DNA of 64,000 nucleotides from Streptomyces sp. NRRL F-6492 (GTDB taxonomy: Bacteria > Actinomycetota > Actinomycetes > Streptomycetales > Streptomycetaceae): the NCBI RefSeq assembly GCF_001280125.1, contig NZ_LGEG01000277.1:52501-116500 (forward strand). Reading direction: 5' to 3'. Every line of letters starts with the position of its first letter. Within the stretch, counting starts at the first letter, position 1. A program made the translations under genes and the position numbers. The notes beneath the pieces were generated by a model, which searched no databases, was not told the DNA's origin, and saw only the letters and a list, made by a program, of their open reading frames with translations. Below, piece by piece: positions 7,951 to 15,069 of this stretch.

Positions 7951-9435
7951 TCAGAGCAGGGCGCCCGCCTGCATGGGGTCGGGCACGGCCTGCCCGGTCT
8001 CGGCGAGGATGCGGTCGGTTTCCTCCCGCACCGCGGTCTCGTCCCAGTCCGGATGCAGGATGCGCACGCGGGTCTCGACGCTGATCGCCTGCGCCTGCAC
8101 GAGCAGGGCGAGGGTCTGCGCGGTCGCCTGCGGGTCCTCGCTGACCGAGTCCCCGAACACGACGCGCGGGCGCTCGACCACAAGGGACGGGGTGAACAGG
8201 CGCCGGTCGAGCAGCAGCATCACGTGCAGCATGTGCGCGAGGGGCGCCTGCCAGTACCGCGCTTTCTTGTCGCGGGTGATCATCGACCGGCGTTCGCGGG
8301 CCTTGACCTCGGTCGCGGTCGCGGCGACCTGATCGCCGATCCCGAAGGACTGCGCGGAGTAGCCGGCGGAGCGCACGGCCTGCTGCACGATCGCGTCGGC
8401 GCTGCTCTGGTGCTCGGCGACCCTGATCGCGAACTGCGACAAGGTGATACCGGCACCGCCGCTCTCGGTCGGTGGAATCGCGAGGGCCTGCCAGACCTCG
8501 CGGTCCTCGTCCCAGGATGCGCCGCGGCCGGGGCCGTGGTCGCGCAGGTAGGCGTCAGGCACGATCAGGCGGGCGCGGGCGAGCCTGATATCGCGCAGCC
8601 ACGATGTCCACACCGAATCGAGCGCGTCCATCAAGTCATGCAGCGGGGCGGCGTAGTCGGACCGGCCGAACGGAGCACCCCGGTACTTCCGGTGGGGCCG
8701 GATGTTCGGCACGTATGCGGCGGTGAGCTCGTCGATCCCGGTCGCGATGCCGTCGCCGTCGCCGTCCGGGTCGAGGGAGTCCACCAGGGCGGCGACGTCG
8801 GGGTGCTCGGCCAGGGGCACGCGGACGCCGAGGCGGTCCGGGGTCCCCTGGTAGAGCCCGTGTCGGATGAATCCCGGCTCGTGTCGTTCGAGGTGGCGCC
8901 ACACGGTGGCGGTGTCCGAGCCGGACAGCTCCCGCCAGAACGTGACCCCGGTCAGCACGCCCCATCGGAAGTCCGGCACGGCCGAGTCGGCGTGCACGGT
9001 GGTGAGGAGCGGGCGGGCCGCAAGGCTGCTGTCCCACGTGGCGCGCAGGAAGACCCCGCCGAGGGCCGCCCCGATCTCGGCCGCTTCGAGCAGCGAGTTC
9101 GCCACGCCGCCGGCCTCGACGAGCTCGCCGAGCCGGTCCTGCGTGGCCCGGTCCTCGACCGTGAGCACGGGGGGCTCGGAGAAAAGCAAGTCCGCCGAGG
9201 TCGAGGCGAGGTCACCCGCGAGCGGGATGTGCATTCGGTTGTCGGGCCGCCCCGGTGTCGGGTTGGCGCGCGCCCACAGCCGGCGCCGCCCGTCCTGTCG
9301 TCGCCCGTGGTCGCGGTAGACGGCGGCGAGCCGCTTGCGGTCGCCGGAGTACCAAGCGTCGTCGACCGCCATATCGCGCAGCAGACCGGCGAGCTGCGGT
9401 GGCGGCCACGGCACGTTTCCGTCAGGCAGGGGCAC
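7951..9435 (-). CDS. Portal protein (SPP1 gp6-like)
   Basis: A 494-residue portal protein, the dodecameric ring at the unique capsid vertex through which DNA enters and leaves. N-terminal wing sequence (RLWARANPTPGRPDNRMHIP, LASTSADLLFSEPP) is followed by the central stem region with the typical YSAQSFGIGDQVAATATEVK (selection of the crossing helices) and ERRSMITRDKKARYW. The C-terminal crown helices are rich in Glu and Gln. Length and motif order fit the family. GTG start at 9435, overlapping the HNH gene end by 14 bases. Confidence 0.9.
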   Translation of the reverse strand: MPLPDGNVPWPPPQLAGLLRDMAVDDAWYSGDRKRLAAVYRDHGRRQDGRRRLWARANPTPGRPDNRMHIPLAGDLASTSADLLFSEPPVLTVEDRATQDRLGELVEAGGVANSLLEAAEIGAALGGVFLRATWDSSLAARPLLTTVHADSAVPDFRWGVLTGVTFWRELSGSDTATVWRHLERHEPGFIRHGLYQGTPDRLGVRVPLAEHPDVAALVDSLDPDGDGDGIATGIDELTAAYVPNIRPHRKYRGAPFGRSDYAAPLHDLMDALDSVWTSWLRDIRLARARLIVPDAYLRDHGPGRGASWDEDREVWQALAIPPTESGGAGITLSQFAIRVAEHQSSADAIVQQAVRSAGYSAQSFGIGDQVAATATEVKARERRSMITRDKKARYWQAPLAHMLHVMLLLDRRLFTPSLVVERPRVVFGDSVSEDPQATAQTLALLVQAQAISVETRVRILHPDWDETAVREETDRILAETGQAVPDPMQAGALL

Positions 9436-9844
9436 AGCTCACCCCCCGCCGTCTGCTCTGCGCCCGCCGGCATGTCCGGCAGCGTCGGTTTCCGCCCGGG
9501 GCGACGTAGGTGTTCGAGGTGGTGAACGGGTGCCCGTGGACGCAATGGGTCTGTCGGGCCCGGCGGGCGGCGATGCCGACACCGCGCAGTACGTTCGTTT
9601 GCTGCGTGACCGGTTCGAGGTGGCCCGGGTTCACGCACCCGCGGTTGCGGCACAGGTGGTCGATCACGAGGCCGGCGGGGATCGGGCCGCGCAGGGTCTC
9701 GTACGCGACCCGGTGCGCGAGCCGGACGCGCCCGCTGATCTTGAACTGCGCGTATCCGTTGGTCTGCCGGTGGCCGGTCCACTGCCAGCAGCCGCCCTCG
9801 GCGTCGTCGATCTTCGCGAGGAATCGGTCGGTCCAGTCGCGCAC
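9422..9844 (-). CDS. HNH endonuclease
   Basis: A 140-residue nuclease with the motif IDHLCRNRGCVNPGHLEPVT (about residues 62 to 81), which holds the catalytic His and the Cys/His zinc site of the HNH_3 type. A second Cys pair (CVHGHPF and RCRTCRRAQ) near the C-terminus probably binds another zinc ion. It lies between the large terminase and the portal. HNH proteins next to terminase assist DNA cleavage during packaging in several phages. This could also be a selfish homing-type gene. GTG start at 9844, with AAGGGGGG just upstream. Confidence 0.88.
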   Translation of the reverse strand: MRDWTDRFLAKIDDAEGGCWQWTGHRQTNGYAQFKISGRVRLAHRVAYETLRGPIPAGLVIDHLCRNRGCVNPGHLEPVTQQTNVLRGVGIAARRARQTHCVHGHPFTTSNTYVAPGGNRRCRTCRRAQSRRRGVSCAPA

Positions 9845-9869
9845 AGCGCCCCCCTTGCAGACAAGGCAG

Positions 9870-9898
9870 AGCCCCGGACGTCGAGGACGGCCGGGGCT
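9870..9898 (-). terminator. Hairpin between large terminase and HNH genes
   Basis: An 8-bp stem AGCCCCGG / CCGGGGCT encloses a 13-base GC-rich loop. It lies in the only clear gap (about 58 bases) between these packaging genes. No strong T-tract follows on the minus strand, so it may attenuate rather than fully stop transcription. Confidence 0.45.
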
Positions 9899-9902
9899 GC
9901 GG

Positions 9903-11138
9903 TTACGTGGGCTGCGCGATCAGGTGGCGCCACTCGTGCGCCGTCGAGTGGACCGCGTAGCGCAGCGCATCGGTTGAGTGGTCGTCTTTCTTCACCGGCC
10001 GGTCTTCACCACGGGCGGCGGCGGCCGAGTCCCAGACGTACGCGGGCAGTTCGTCGAGCAGTCCTGCACACGAGCGGTGGATGCTCAGCAGCCCCGAGTC
10101 GAGCGCGGTCGCGGTGGATCGGATGCCGTCGAGCACGCTGTTCCGGGCGCTGGTGACCCCGGGGTGCCCGTCGGCCCAAAGCTGAGTAGAGAAGCTCGTC
10201 GCGCTCGGGTCGACGAACGTCCATTCCGGCACGACGTCCAGCTCGGCGAGCCACTCGCGCACGGCGCGGGAGTAGGCGGCATCGGTCATCTGCCGGTGCA
10301 CCTTGCGGGAGTCGTGGCGCCACTCGGCGACCGCGTACAGCCGGTCGTCGTCGCCGAGGCCGAGCAGGATCGCCGCGAACGGGGCGGTCGTGCCGTAGTC
10401 GATGCCGAGCCAGTGCCGCCGGATCGGGGGCAGCTCGTCGACGACGTGCACCTGCTCGTCGAAGCCGTCGAAGATCGCACCCTCGGCCACGACCCAAAGC
10501 CCGTCGATCATGCGCTTGCGCCAAAGGCCGGTGTACTCGGCGGTCAGCGCCGTGACGTACGCCGGCGACAGAGACGGGTTGTCGGCGAGGCGGAAGTGAA
10601 AGGCGACGAGGTCGAGTTCGTGCTCGCGGTCGAGGTAGCCCGTGCGCAGCCAGTGCCGCGGCGAGTCGGGGTTAGTGGTGCCAATCAGCATCGCCCCGGG
10701 CACGGACAGGCGGGCGAGGAGCTGCACGAAGAACGGTTCGGGCAGCAGGGTGATCTCGTCGACGTAGGCGACGGCGGCGGTCAGACCGCGCAGCCTGCCC
10801 TCGGCCCGAGCGTCGCTCGCGCCGATCAGGTGCACGGTGCGCCCCATGATCACGGCTGTGGTGGCGCCGCGGGTGTGGTGTACCTCGTCGGCGATGTCGG
10901 CGAACAACAGCGCGTCTTGCAGGGGTTCGAGCACGTTGCGCTCGATCGTTTGCAGGCTCCGGCCGCAGACGAGGATCAGGCCCGAGGCGGGCGCGCGGCG
11001 GATCGCCAAGAGGAAGCGGAGCAGGCTTGCGATCGTCTTTCCCGAGCGCACGCTGCCGTGCCATATGCAGATACGGGCCTGCGCTCGGCGGACCGAGTCG
11101 AGCTGCTTGTCGGAGAACGGGAGGGGCGAGGAACTCAC
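9903..11138 (-). CDS. terL: Terminase large subunit
   Basis: A 411-residue packaging motor protein. The ATPase domain shows Walker A as HGSVRSGKT (about residues 25 to 33) and Walker B as VAYVDEIT. The nuclease domain begins at LGIDYGTTAPFAAILLG, with the further acidic segment WTFVDPSATSF and the C-terminal DDHSTDALRYAVHST. This matches the PBSX/SPP1-type large terminase. The true start is GTG at 11138, overlapping the small-subunit stop (GTGA). Longer open sequence upstream is the small terminase gene read in another frame. It translocates DNA into the procapsid and cuts it. Confidence 0.92.
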   Translation of the reverse strand: MSSSPLPFSDKQLDSVRRAQARICIWHGSVRSGKTIASLLRFLLAIRRAPASGLILVCGRSLQTIERNVLEPLQDALLFADIADEVHHTRGATTAVIMGRTVHLIGASDARAEGRLRGLTAAVAYVDEITLLPEPFFVQLLARLSVPGAMLIGTTNPDSPRHWLRTGYLDREHELDLVAFHFRLADNPSLSPAYVTALTAEYTGLWRKRMIDGLWVVAEGAIFDGFDEQVHVVDELPPIRRHWLGIDYGTTAPFAAILLGLGDDDRLYAVAEWRHDSRKVHRQMTDAAYSRAVREWLAELDVVPEWTFVDPSATSFSTQLWADGHPGVTSARNSVLDGIRSTATALDSGLLSIHRSCAGLLDELPAYVWDSAAAARGEDRPVKKDDHSTDALRYAVHSTAHEWRHLIAQPT

Positions 11139-11581
11139 CCCCCGCCGGTGTCTCCCTCTGCCGGCCCGAGCAGGGCGTCGGCGAGGCGGTCGAGCATGGC
11201 GCCGCCCTTGCTGCCGGTCCCGGTGTGGCGGGCGAGTTCGGACACGCGGGCGTGCACCTCGGCCAGTGCGCGGGCGGCGGTGGCGCGGTCGCGTGCGTCG
11301 CGGGCGCTCTCGGCGCCGCCGACTTGCTCGACCTGTCGCAGGGCGCCGTCGAGGGCCTCGTCGGCGAGCAGCTCGCGGCGGGCGGCGGCGTCGGCGCGGT
11401 GGGCGTGTGTGGCTGCGGCGACCCGGGCGCCGCCGGTGAAGGTGAGCCCGAGTTCGTTCGCGATCTTGCTCACGGTGGCGGCGGCGCGGTTGATCGTCCG
11501 GGCGATCTCGTTGCGGGTCTTGCCCGCGGCGTGCAGCCGCTGCACCTCTTGCCGGTCGCGGTCGGTGATGGGGTCGGCCAC
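11135..11581 (-). CDS. terS: Terminase small subunit
   Basis: A 148-residue protein starting VADPITDRDRQEVQ. Residues about 10 to 45 form a helix-turn-helix (KTRNEIARTINRAAATVSKI), the DNA-recognition domain usual for small terminases. A central helical oligomerisation region rich in Ala, Arg and Glu follows, and a short Gly-rich tail ends the protein. GTG start at 11581 with GGGAGGTGA upstream. The gene is coupled to terL by a 4-base overlap. It recognises the packaging start site. Confidence 0.8.
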   Translation of the reverse strand: MADPITDRDRQEVQRLHAAGKTRNEIARTINRAAATVSKIANELGLTFTGGARVAAATHAHRADAAARRELLADEALDGALRQVEQVGGAESARDARDRATAARALAEVHARVSELARHTGTGSKGGAMLDRLADALLGPAEGDTGGG

Positions 11582-11607
11582 GCACTCACCTCCCGGGGGA
11601 CATGCGA

Positions 11608-11638
11608 ACGCCCCGCCGCGGGGGGAGCGGCGGGGCGT
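11608..11638 (-). terminator. Strong hairpin ahead of the terminase operon
   Basis: A 12-bp perfect stem (ACGCCCCGCCGC / GCGGCGGGGCGT) with a 7-base loop in the gap between the early accessory genes and the terminase genes. There is no T-tract on the minus strand. It may be a factor-dependent terminator, an antitermination target, or an RNA processing signal separating early from late transcription. Confidence 0.45.
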
Positions 11639-11689
11639 ACGAGTGAGGGGCCGTCTTCCGGGCACGCCGGAGGCACCACCGACTATAGG

Positions 11690-12496
11690 TCACGAATTGA
11701 TAACGACGCAAGCGGTCTCGGCGTCCAGTTCCGCAGCAGTGAGCGCGCCCACCAGAGCGACGAGGTCACCCCACCCCCACACGCGCCGCGCCCGCTCGTC
11801 GAGCGGCACGGGCGCGGTGCACCCCTGCCCGGTCGAGCAGGTCACGCTCGGCGGCCCGTCCGGGTCCGTGTGCAGGGTGAGCTCACCCGCGCACCACGGG
11901 CACGCCCGGTCGGGCACGGGCGTACTGCGCTGATCGAGACCGAGGGTCCGCAGCAGTCGGCCCTCGGCGATCCGCACCGTGCGCCGTGCCTCGTGCAGCA
12001 GGTGCTCGGGCAGTGCCAGGAACGGGGCCGCCGCGGGGGTGCCGTCGAGGTGCTGCTCGGCGTCGGTGTCCTCGTCGAGCACGCGCCCCTCGACCCACAC
12101 GCAGGCGTAGTGCAGCCCATGTGCCCGAGACCCTGCCACGCTGCGGGCATCCGGTGCGCCCGGGTCCTGGTAGTCCCACCGGCGAGGGTCGCCCCGCTCG
12201 ACGAGCTGAACGGCGGCGGCGAGGGTGTCGGCGAGCTCGAAGATCGCCCGCTCGATCGCGAGGCCGGCGTCGAGCGCGGCGAGGTTGAGCGGGGCAGGGT
12301 GCTCTCGGAGCACGAGCGGGGCCCGGCCCTCGACGACGAGGGGCTCGTCGTCGCTCTCGCGCATGGTGTGCGCGAGCTGCCTCGGGGGCCAGACGTCCGC
12401 AGGTGGGGTCTCGATCGCGAGCAGCAGCTCGCCCCACTGCTGCCTGATGGTGCGCAGCGCGGCGACCGCCTCGTACACGGCCGTGGCGCCGTTCAT
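11690..12496 (-). CDS. Phage protein with zinc ribbon, unknown function
   Basis: A 268-residue protein without a recognised name. The N-terminal 180 residues are mostly helical (MNGATAVYEAVAALRTIRQQ and onward). A C-terminal zinc-ribbon-like segment carries CPWCAGELTLHTD, then VTCSTGQGCTAPV, giving two Cys pairs. Proteins of this length with a terminal Cys4 ribbon are common in Streptomyces prophages between replication and terminase genes. The ribbon suggests nucleic-acid binding. The ATG overlaps the previous gene by 4 bases. Confidence 0.7.
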   Translation of the reverse strand: MNGATAVYEAVAALRTIRQQWGELLLAIETPPADVWPPRQLAHTMRESDDEPLVVEGRAPLVLREHPAPLNLAALDAGLAIERAIFELADTLAAAVQLVERGDPRRWDYQDPGAPDARSVAGSRAHGLHYACVWVEGRVLDEDTDAEQHLDGTPAAAPFLALPEHLLHEARRTVRIAEGRLLRTLGLDQRSTPVPDRACPWCAGELTLHTDPDGPPSVTCSTGQGCTAPVPLDERARRVWGWGDLVALVGALTAAELDAETACVVINS

Positions 12497-12843
12497 CGCT
12501 GCCCCCCGACCGCGAGCTGCTGCCGCAGGTGCTCGGCTTCGGCCGCGGCCTGGTCGCGGTCGCTCTCGGTCTCGACGAGGGCCTGCTCGGCGGCCTCGAT
12601 CCGCGAGTGCAGGCGCATCGCTGCTGCCTGCTGCCCCGCGGCACTGCGTCGGTGCGTGTCGCTCTCGCTCACCTCGGCCTCGATGTCGAGCCGAAGCTGC
12701 GCGCAGTCCTCGGGGGTGAGCACGCCGCGGTCGGCGCGGGCGAGCAGCAGCAGGAAGCGGGCTCGCCGCTCGTCGCGGCTGAGATCGCGGAGCAGGGTCC
12801 GGCCGCGGCGGGAGTCGGCACGGGTGCGGGCGTGGCGTGTCAT
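12493..12843 (-). CDS. Coiled-coil phage protein, unknown function
   Basis: A 116-residue protein. The N-terminus is very basic (MTRHARTRADSRRGRTLLRD). Residues about 75 to 110 form a clear heptad coiled coil ending HLRQQLAVGGQR. The gene is embedded in a run of 4-base overlaps with both neighbours, so it is part of one translationally coupled early operon. Not recognised as a named family. Confidence 0.65.
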   Translation of the reverse strand: MTRHARTRADSRRGRTLLRDLSRDERRARFLLLLARADRGVLTPEDCAQLRLDIEAEVSESDTHRRSAAGQQAAAMRLHSRIEAAEQALVETESDRDQAAAEAEHLRQQLAVGGQR

Positions 12844-13031
12844 GAGCGGTGGTCTCCGTTCTTGGCCCGGTAGGGGGCCGACGAGCAGGCGGTGCAGTCG
12901 GGCGAGCAGGCGACGCGGTCGAGGGTGCGCAGCTCGCGGTCGAGTCGGTCGTCGAGGCGGACGGCGTAGGCGAGGGCCGCGCCGAGGGCGAGCACGAGCG
13001 CGGCGCCGAGGAGGAGCAGGGCGGGCGTCAC
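12840..13031 (-). CDS. Small single-pass membrane protein of the phage early operon
   Basis: A 63-residue protein starting VTPALLLLGAALVLALGAAL, which is a single N-terminal membrane helix. A charged region (RLDDRLDRELRTLDR) and a short Cys cluster (CSPDCTAC) follow. The start is GTG at 13031, with GGAGAA about 7 bases upstream and a 4-base overlap with the preceding stop. A longer reading from further upstream would run across the previous gene and is not supported. Function unknown. The early position argues against a holin. Confidence 0.65.
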   Translation of the reverse strand: MTPALLLLGAALVLALGAALAYAVRLDDRLDRELRTLDRVACSPDCTACSSAPYRAKNGDHRS

Positions 13032-13273
13032 GGGGTCGGTTCTCCGTCCGTGCGGGTAAGGCGGATCAGCCGACCGACGAGGCGCCGAGCGCGCGAGGTC
13101 TCCCGCGCGCGAGGCGCGACCGGTCGCGCGGGGTGGGCGCTGTTGAGCTCCCATCCGTCGATGGCGAGACGGTCGAGCAGGGATGCGGCGGTCAGGGTGG
13201 CGAGGTGCGGGTGCACGTCGAGCGTGTCGGTCAGGTGGGCGGCGATCGAGGCACGGGCGGCGGGCGGGGTCAT
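13028..13273 (-). CDS. Small phage protein, unknown function
   Basis: An 81-residue protein beginning MTPPAARASIAAHLTDTLDV, with ribosome site GGAGGACA before the ATG at 13273. It contains ATLTAASLLDRLAIDGWELN and a strongly basic C-terminus (RARRLVGRLIRLTRTDGE). It overlaps both neighbours by 4 bases. The longer open frame upstream is the shadow of the next gene. Confidence 0.6.
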   Translation of the reverse strand: MTPPAARASIAAHLTDTLDVHPHLATLTAASLLDRLAIDGWELNSAHPARPVAPRARETSRARRLVGRLIRLTRTDGEPTP

Positions 13274-14088
13274 CGGCGGTGTCCTCCGGTGGTGTGGCGG
13301 GCTCGGGCCTCGCGGGGGGTCGGCGGTTGGCACATCAGGGCGGCGAGCCGGCGGCGCTCGGCGTCGGCCTGTTCCTCCGAGACGTCGAGTCGGGCGATCA
13401 GGGCCTGAATCCGCGAGTCGTGCACGGTGCCGAGGTTTCGGCGGCCCTTGCCGTGGCGCCGGAATCCGCTCTGGCACGGGTGGTCGGCGGCGGCGTGGCA
13501 GTGGGGGCACGGCACGCTGTACGGGTCCGGCACTCCCTCGTCGACGAGGGCCTGACGGTGGGCGCGGCTCGGCCGGTGCGGGGCGAGCTGCCGTGCGACG
13601 TGATCGGGCATGTACCGCCGTGGGCCCTCGCCGACCCCCGAGAGCAGCGAGGCGAGACGTTTCTGCCCGGCGGGGTCGATCTGCGCCCTGTACTCCGAGG
13701 GCGGCGCCTGGCCGAGGGCGACCGCGGCCCGGGTGCGCAGCAGTTCCTCGCGCCACGCTTCCGCGTCGTCCGGGTCGGTGGCGGGCAGGGGGTCGGTGTG
13801 GCGCTGCATGAGCTCGCCCCGGTGCGGCGCCCACGCGGCGAGGACGTCGTGCGGTTCGATCGCTCGGAACCGGGCCGACTGGTCGCCCTTGCCCCGCTCG
13901 TAGTAGTGATCGACGGCGCGGGCGGCGTCCCACCCGGTGGCGGGAACGGTGGCGGGGACGTAGCCGAGGGCGGCCGTCCACTCGGTGATGGTGCGGGCCG
14001 CCTGCTGCGGGTCGGCGAGCGAGCGGCGTACGCGGGAGTCCCATCGACCCGCGTAGGCGAGCAGGGCGGTCAACTGCTGTTCGTTCAC
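13270..14088 (-). CDS. Phage protein with zinc finger, possible replication accessory
   Basis: A 272-residue protein. The N-terminal 150 residues are helical (MNEQQLTALLAYAGRWDSRV, then AARTITEWTAALGYVPA and ERGKGDQSARF). A treble-clef-like finger follows (VPCPHCHAAADHPCQSGFRR, about residues 192 to 211), similar to the small CxxC...HPC finger seen in many actinobacterial proteins. The C-terminus is an Arg-rich helix. It is directly downstream of, and overlapping, the replication-initiator-like gene, which suggests a role in replication such as helicase loading, but no loader motif is visible. GTG start with GGAGGG upstream. Confidence 0.65.
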   Translation of the reverse strand: MNEQQLTALLAYAGRWDSRVRRSLADPQQAARTITEWTAALGYVPATVPATGWDAARAVDHYYERGKGDQSARFRAIEPHDVLAAWAPHRGELMQRHTDPLPATDPDDAEAWREELLRTRAAVALGQAPPSEYRAQIDPAGQKRLASLLSGVGEGPRRYMPDHVARQLAPHRPSRAHRQALVDEGVPDPYSVPCPHCHAAADHPCQSGFRRHGKGRRNLGTVHDSRIQALIARLDVSEEQADAERRRLAALMCQPPTPREARARHTTGGHRR

Positions 14089-14906
14089 GGTCGGCCCTCC
14101 TTCTGGGCTTGCAGCAACGCCAACCCCGCGGCGAGGTTGTCGGCGTAGTCGGTGTGGGGAATTCCCCTGGCGTTCGCGGCGAACTGCGCACGCGGGGCGG
14201 GGCGCTCGGCGGCGGCGCCGAGGTCGCTCCAGACCTTGAGCCAGTAGCGGGCCGATTTGGGCTCGCTACCGGGTCCGGTGCGGCGGGCGGCGAGGTCGAC
14301 GAGGGCCTCGACGCCGTGTGCCTGTACGAGCCGGTGGGCGTCGCGCTGCTCGCCGAGACCGAGCGTCCAGCGGACGACCACGCCGGCGGCGGCGAGCGCG
14401 TCGCCGAGCGGTTGCAGTTCGGGGATCAGCGGTGACCGGTTCGCGCGCGGCTGCTGCTGTGGTTGTTGTTGTGTTCTGTTGCTTAGGTTCTGGGGGCCGA
14501 TTCCCGGTCCCCCTCGGGCCGGATTCCGGCCCCCCTCCGGGCCGATCTCCGGCCCCCCGGGGGCCGATTCCCGACCCGGGCCGGATTTCGACCCGGGCCG
14601 GATACCGGCCCCCTCATACGGGGATGCATCGGGCATCGCCGTGTCGACGAGGGGGAGCCGGTAGACGGTCTCCCCGCCCGGCCCGCAAACGCCCTCGACG
14701 ACTGCGAGCTCGCCGGACGCGAGCAGCACGTCGACGGCTTTGCGCACGGTCGAGCGGGCCGCCCGCGTACGCCGCACGAGCATCGCGGTACCGGCGTAGG
14801 CGACACCGTCAGCGTTGGCCACGCGGGCGATGGCGAGCAGCACCATGCGGGCGTTGCCCGTGGTGGCGGACCGGTCCCATACCCAGTCCGTTGCGATGCT
14901 GCTCAA
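14085..14906 (-). CDS. Winged-helix replication initiator-like protein (lambda O / DnaD type)
   Basis: A 273-residue protein starting from TTG at 14906 (AGGAGAAGG upstream). Residues about 10 to 85 form a winged-helix domain (GNARMVLLAIARVANADGVA, then SVRKAVDVLLASGELAVV), as in phage replication initiators and helix-turn-helix plasmid replication proteins. A low-complexity Gly/Pro/Arg/Ser linker (about residues 100 to 145) is encoded by an iteron-like DNA repeat array. Gln-rich sequence then leads into a C-terminal helical domain. The arrangement, a DNA-binding initiator with repeats inside its own gene, resembles lambda O with its internal origin. Replication function is inferred. Confidence 0.65.
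   Translation of the reverse strand: MSSIATDWVWDRSATTGNARMVLLAIARVANADGVAYAGTAMLVRRTRAARSTVRKAVDVLLASGELAVVEGVCGPGGETVYRLPLVDTAMPDASPYEGAGIRPGSKSGPGRESAPGGPEIGPEGGRNPARGGPGIGPQNLSNRTQQQPQQQPRANRSPLIPELQPLGDALAAAGVVVRWTLGLGEQRDAHRLVQAHGVEALVDLAARRTGPGSEPKSARYWLKVWSDLGAAAERPAPRAQFAANARGIPHTDYADNLAAGLALLQAQKEGRP
14494..14611. repeat. Six iteron-like repeats within the replication gene (candidate phage origin)
   Basis: Six copies of a GGGCCGRWTHYCGG-type unit start at 14494, 14516, 14539, 14561, 14578 and 14595. Spacing is 22, 23, 22, 17 and 17 bases. Several copies are near palindromes, for example GGGCCGGATTCCGGCCC. The spacings are mostly not multiples of three, so the same DNA unit is read in different frames and encodes different peptides. 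Conservation therefore acts on the DNA rather than the protein. Iterons inside an initiator gene are the lambda ori arrangement. Confidence 0.6.
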
Positions 14907-15069
14907 CTGTCCTTCTCCTGATCGGTGTTGGCGACCCGGGCGGTTCGGGCCGTCCGGCGAGGGCGGCGGGTGTGTGGGCGGGGCAGCGGTGGCCGATGAG
15001 GTAGTGCCGGACACCCTCGGCGGCACCGCAGCGGCGACGAGCAGGGCCGTCCCAGTGGTCGCAGATCAC
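14809..15069 (-). CDS. Small Cys/His phage protein overlapping the replication gene
   Basis: An 86-residue reading frame starting VICDHWDGPARRRCGA, then HYLIGHRCPAHTPAALAGRP. The first 55 residues have a Cys/His pattern (CDH, C, H, RCPAH) of a small zinc-binding protein and do not look like a shadow. The GTG overlaps the methyltransferase stop (GTGA), which indicates coupling. The last 32 codons lie over the start of the replication gene (98-base overlap) and look like shadow sequence, so the C-terminus may be under weak selection or the true end may differ. Confidence 0.55.
   Translation of the reverse strand: MICDHWDGPARRRCGAAEGVRHYLIGHRCPAHTPAALAGRPEPPGSPTPIRRRTVEQHRNGLGMGPVRHHGQRPHGAARHRPRGQR

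Noticed and set aside
5947..9525. A 1192-codon open frame on the plus strand across the portal and minor capsid genes.
   Set aside because: Its composition (runs of Arg, Gly, Ala, Val) is that of the antisense of GC-rich coding DNA. The minus-strand frames have recognisable phage proteins, ribosome sites and tight gene overlaps.
14494..14611. Reading the GGGCCGGAT repeats as a protein repeat domain.
   Set aside because: The spacings change reading frame between copies, so the encoded residues are not a repeated peptide.
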